A stretch of DNA of 6,317 nucleotides, taken from positions 1-6,317 of the forward strand of contig JAVBMJ010000092.1 of NCBI GenBank assembly GCA_031552535.1. Direction: 5' to 3'. Below the pieces are notes generated by a model that was given only the letters and a program-made list of their open reading frames with translations, was not told where the DNA came from and ran no database searches. A program made the position numbers and the translations under genes. Of this stretch, positions 5,854-6,317 are shown one piece after another; position 1 is the first letter of the stretch; the number at the start of each line of letters is the position of its first letter. Source of the stretch: JAVBMJ01 sp031552535 (GTDB lineage Bacteria > Bacteroidota > Bacteroidia > Bacteroidales > Rikenellaceae).

Positions 5854-5919
5854 ATTTTCAGGGCTATTTTTTACAAACATCGAGGAGCATAGCGGGGCTA
5901 TGTAACGGGATTTTCAGGG
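5854..5919. repeat. Intergenic repeat stretch with direct repeats and hairpin
   Basis: ATTTTCAGGG occurs perfectly at 5854-5863 and again at 5910-5919, and GGGCTAT occurs at 5861-5867 and 5895-5901. Between the copies is a perfect hairpin, CATAGC (5888-5893), GGG loop, GCTATG (5897-5902). The stretch lies directly outside the predicted left end of the insertion sequence. It may be a dispersed intergenic repeat or the remnant of another element. It has no credible coding frame. Confidence 0.35.
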
Positions 5920-5965
5920 AAAAGAGGCCAAAAAGAAACGACAAATATTTTCCACAGGAAATTTA

Positions 5966-6317
5966 GAGGTTGTTTTGAAATTTAATGATATAAATAATTG
6001 ATTATCAGCGGATCGTCAAATGCATTTTGTATCTTTATGATTACCAGACACATAAAGAATGAGCAAGATATATTCGAGCAATCTGACTGACAATCAATAC
6101 GCCACAATATTAGGCATAATTGGCGAGCGGCGCAAGCGCAAACGTTCATTGAAAGATGTTTTTGATGCCATTTTCTATCTGTTAAAGACTGGATGTCAAT
6201 GGCGTATGCTCCCCGATAGTTTTCCTCCATGGCAGTCGGTATACTACTATTTCCGCAAATGGAGCCGGGATGGGACTTTCAAAAAAGTTCATGATTTCTT
6301 GCGGGGCGTTTTACGGC
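5966..6317 (+). mobile_element. IS5-family insertion sequence, left part only
   Basis: The element is identified by its transposase gene (6059 onward), which runs off the window. The proposed left tip is GAGGTTGTTTTGAAAT (starting 5966), whose GAGG-T-rich form resembles terminal inverted repeats of IS5-family groups such as IS427/IS1031. It is preceded by TTA (5963-5965), which fits a TNA-type target duplication. This leaves a 93-nt leader before the transposase ATG. The boundary is an inference because the right end is not visible. Confidence 0.55.
6059..6317 (+). CDS. IS5-family transposase N-terminal part (truncated by window)
   Basis: An ATG at 6059 opens a frame of 86 complete codons that continues past the window edge. 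The visible part is the DUF4096 domain found at the N-terminus of IS5-family (IS427/IS1031-type) transposases. It begins SSNLTDNQYATIL and continues with KRSLKDVFDAIFYLLKTGCQ (28-47), WRMLPDSFPPWQSVYYYF (48-65) and RKWSRDGTFKKVHDFLR (66-82). The catalytic DDE domain would lie to the right and is not seen. In many members of these groups it is in a second frame reached by ribosomal frameshifting, so whether this gene is intact or split cannot be judged here. The start is set by the match to the family's N-terminus, with A-rich ACATAAAGA before the ATG. The enzyme would catalyse cut-and-paste transposition of the element. Confidence 0.9.
   Translation, partial: MSKIYSSNLTDNQYATILGIIGERRKRKRSLKDVFDAIFYLLKTGCQWRMLPDSFPPWQSVYYYFRKWSRDGTFKKVHDFLRGVLR

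Noticed and set aside
5982..6230. Minus-strand open frame across the IS left end
   Set aside because: It lies opposite a recognisable transposase domain and has no protein character of its own.

Overview
The window looks like a chromosomal segment of a Bacteroidota bacterium, most likely order Bacteroidales. The evidence is a Bacteroides/Porphyromonas-type serine palmitoyltransferase, a YqaA-type membrane protein and an outer-membrane beta-barrel protein coupled to an ECF sigma factor. A Bacteroides-type promoter core (TAnnTTTG) and A-rich rather than Shine-Dalgarno-rich start regions fit the same group. I cannot fix the genus from sequence alone.

Layout. Positions 1-137 are non-coding and can fold into a long three-part stem-loop just past the end of the first gene. 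Positions 138-2502 hold a minus-strand module transcribed as ECF sigma factor (2502-2017), a single-pass membrane protein that is probably its anti-sigma factor (2006-1017), and a small outer-membrane beta-barrel protein (983-138). It has its own start: a candidate ECF-type promoter (2526-2552) sits between the sigma gene and a strong intrinsic terminator (2589-2625) that closes the next operon. That operon, also on the minus strand, runs YqaA/DedA-like membrane protein (5429-4737), shikimate dehydrogenase aroE (4735-3974) and serine palmitoyltransferase (3900-2650). The first two genes are 1 nt apart. A TAnnTTTG promoter element lies upstream of the start chosen for the first gene.

Positions 5430-5965 contain no convincing gene. 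They hold the operon promoter, a GC-rich segment that folds well as a plus-strand RNA (5750-5822), and a repeat-containing stretch (5854-5919). From about 5966 to the right edge is the left end of an IS5-family insertion sequence with a plus-strand transposase cut off by the window end.

How the genes work together. The sigma/anti-sigma/outer-membrane-protein trio reads as a self-contained envelope-sensing or envelope-remodelling unit, with the sigma factor possibly driving its own promoter. The second operon mixes membrane (YqaA-like), aromatic amino-acid (AroE) and sphingolipid (SPT) functions and looks like a housekeeping cluster rather than one pathway. I see no defence system, CRISPR array, prophage or clearly new multi-gene system. 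The most interesting points are the ECF promoter with an embedded palindrome, the two unassigned structured elements, and a G8 tract inside the outer-membrane protein gene.
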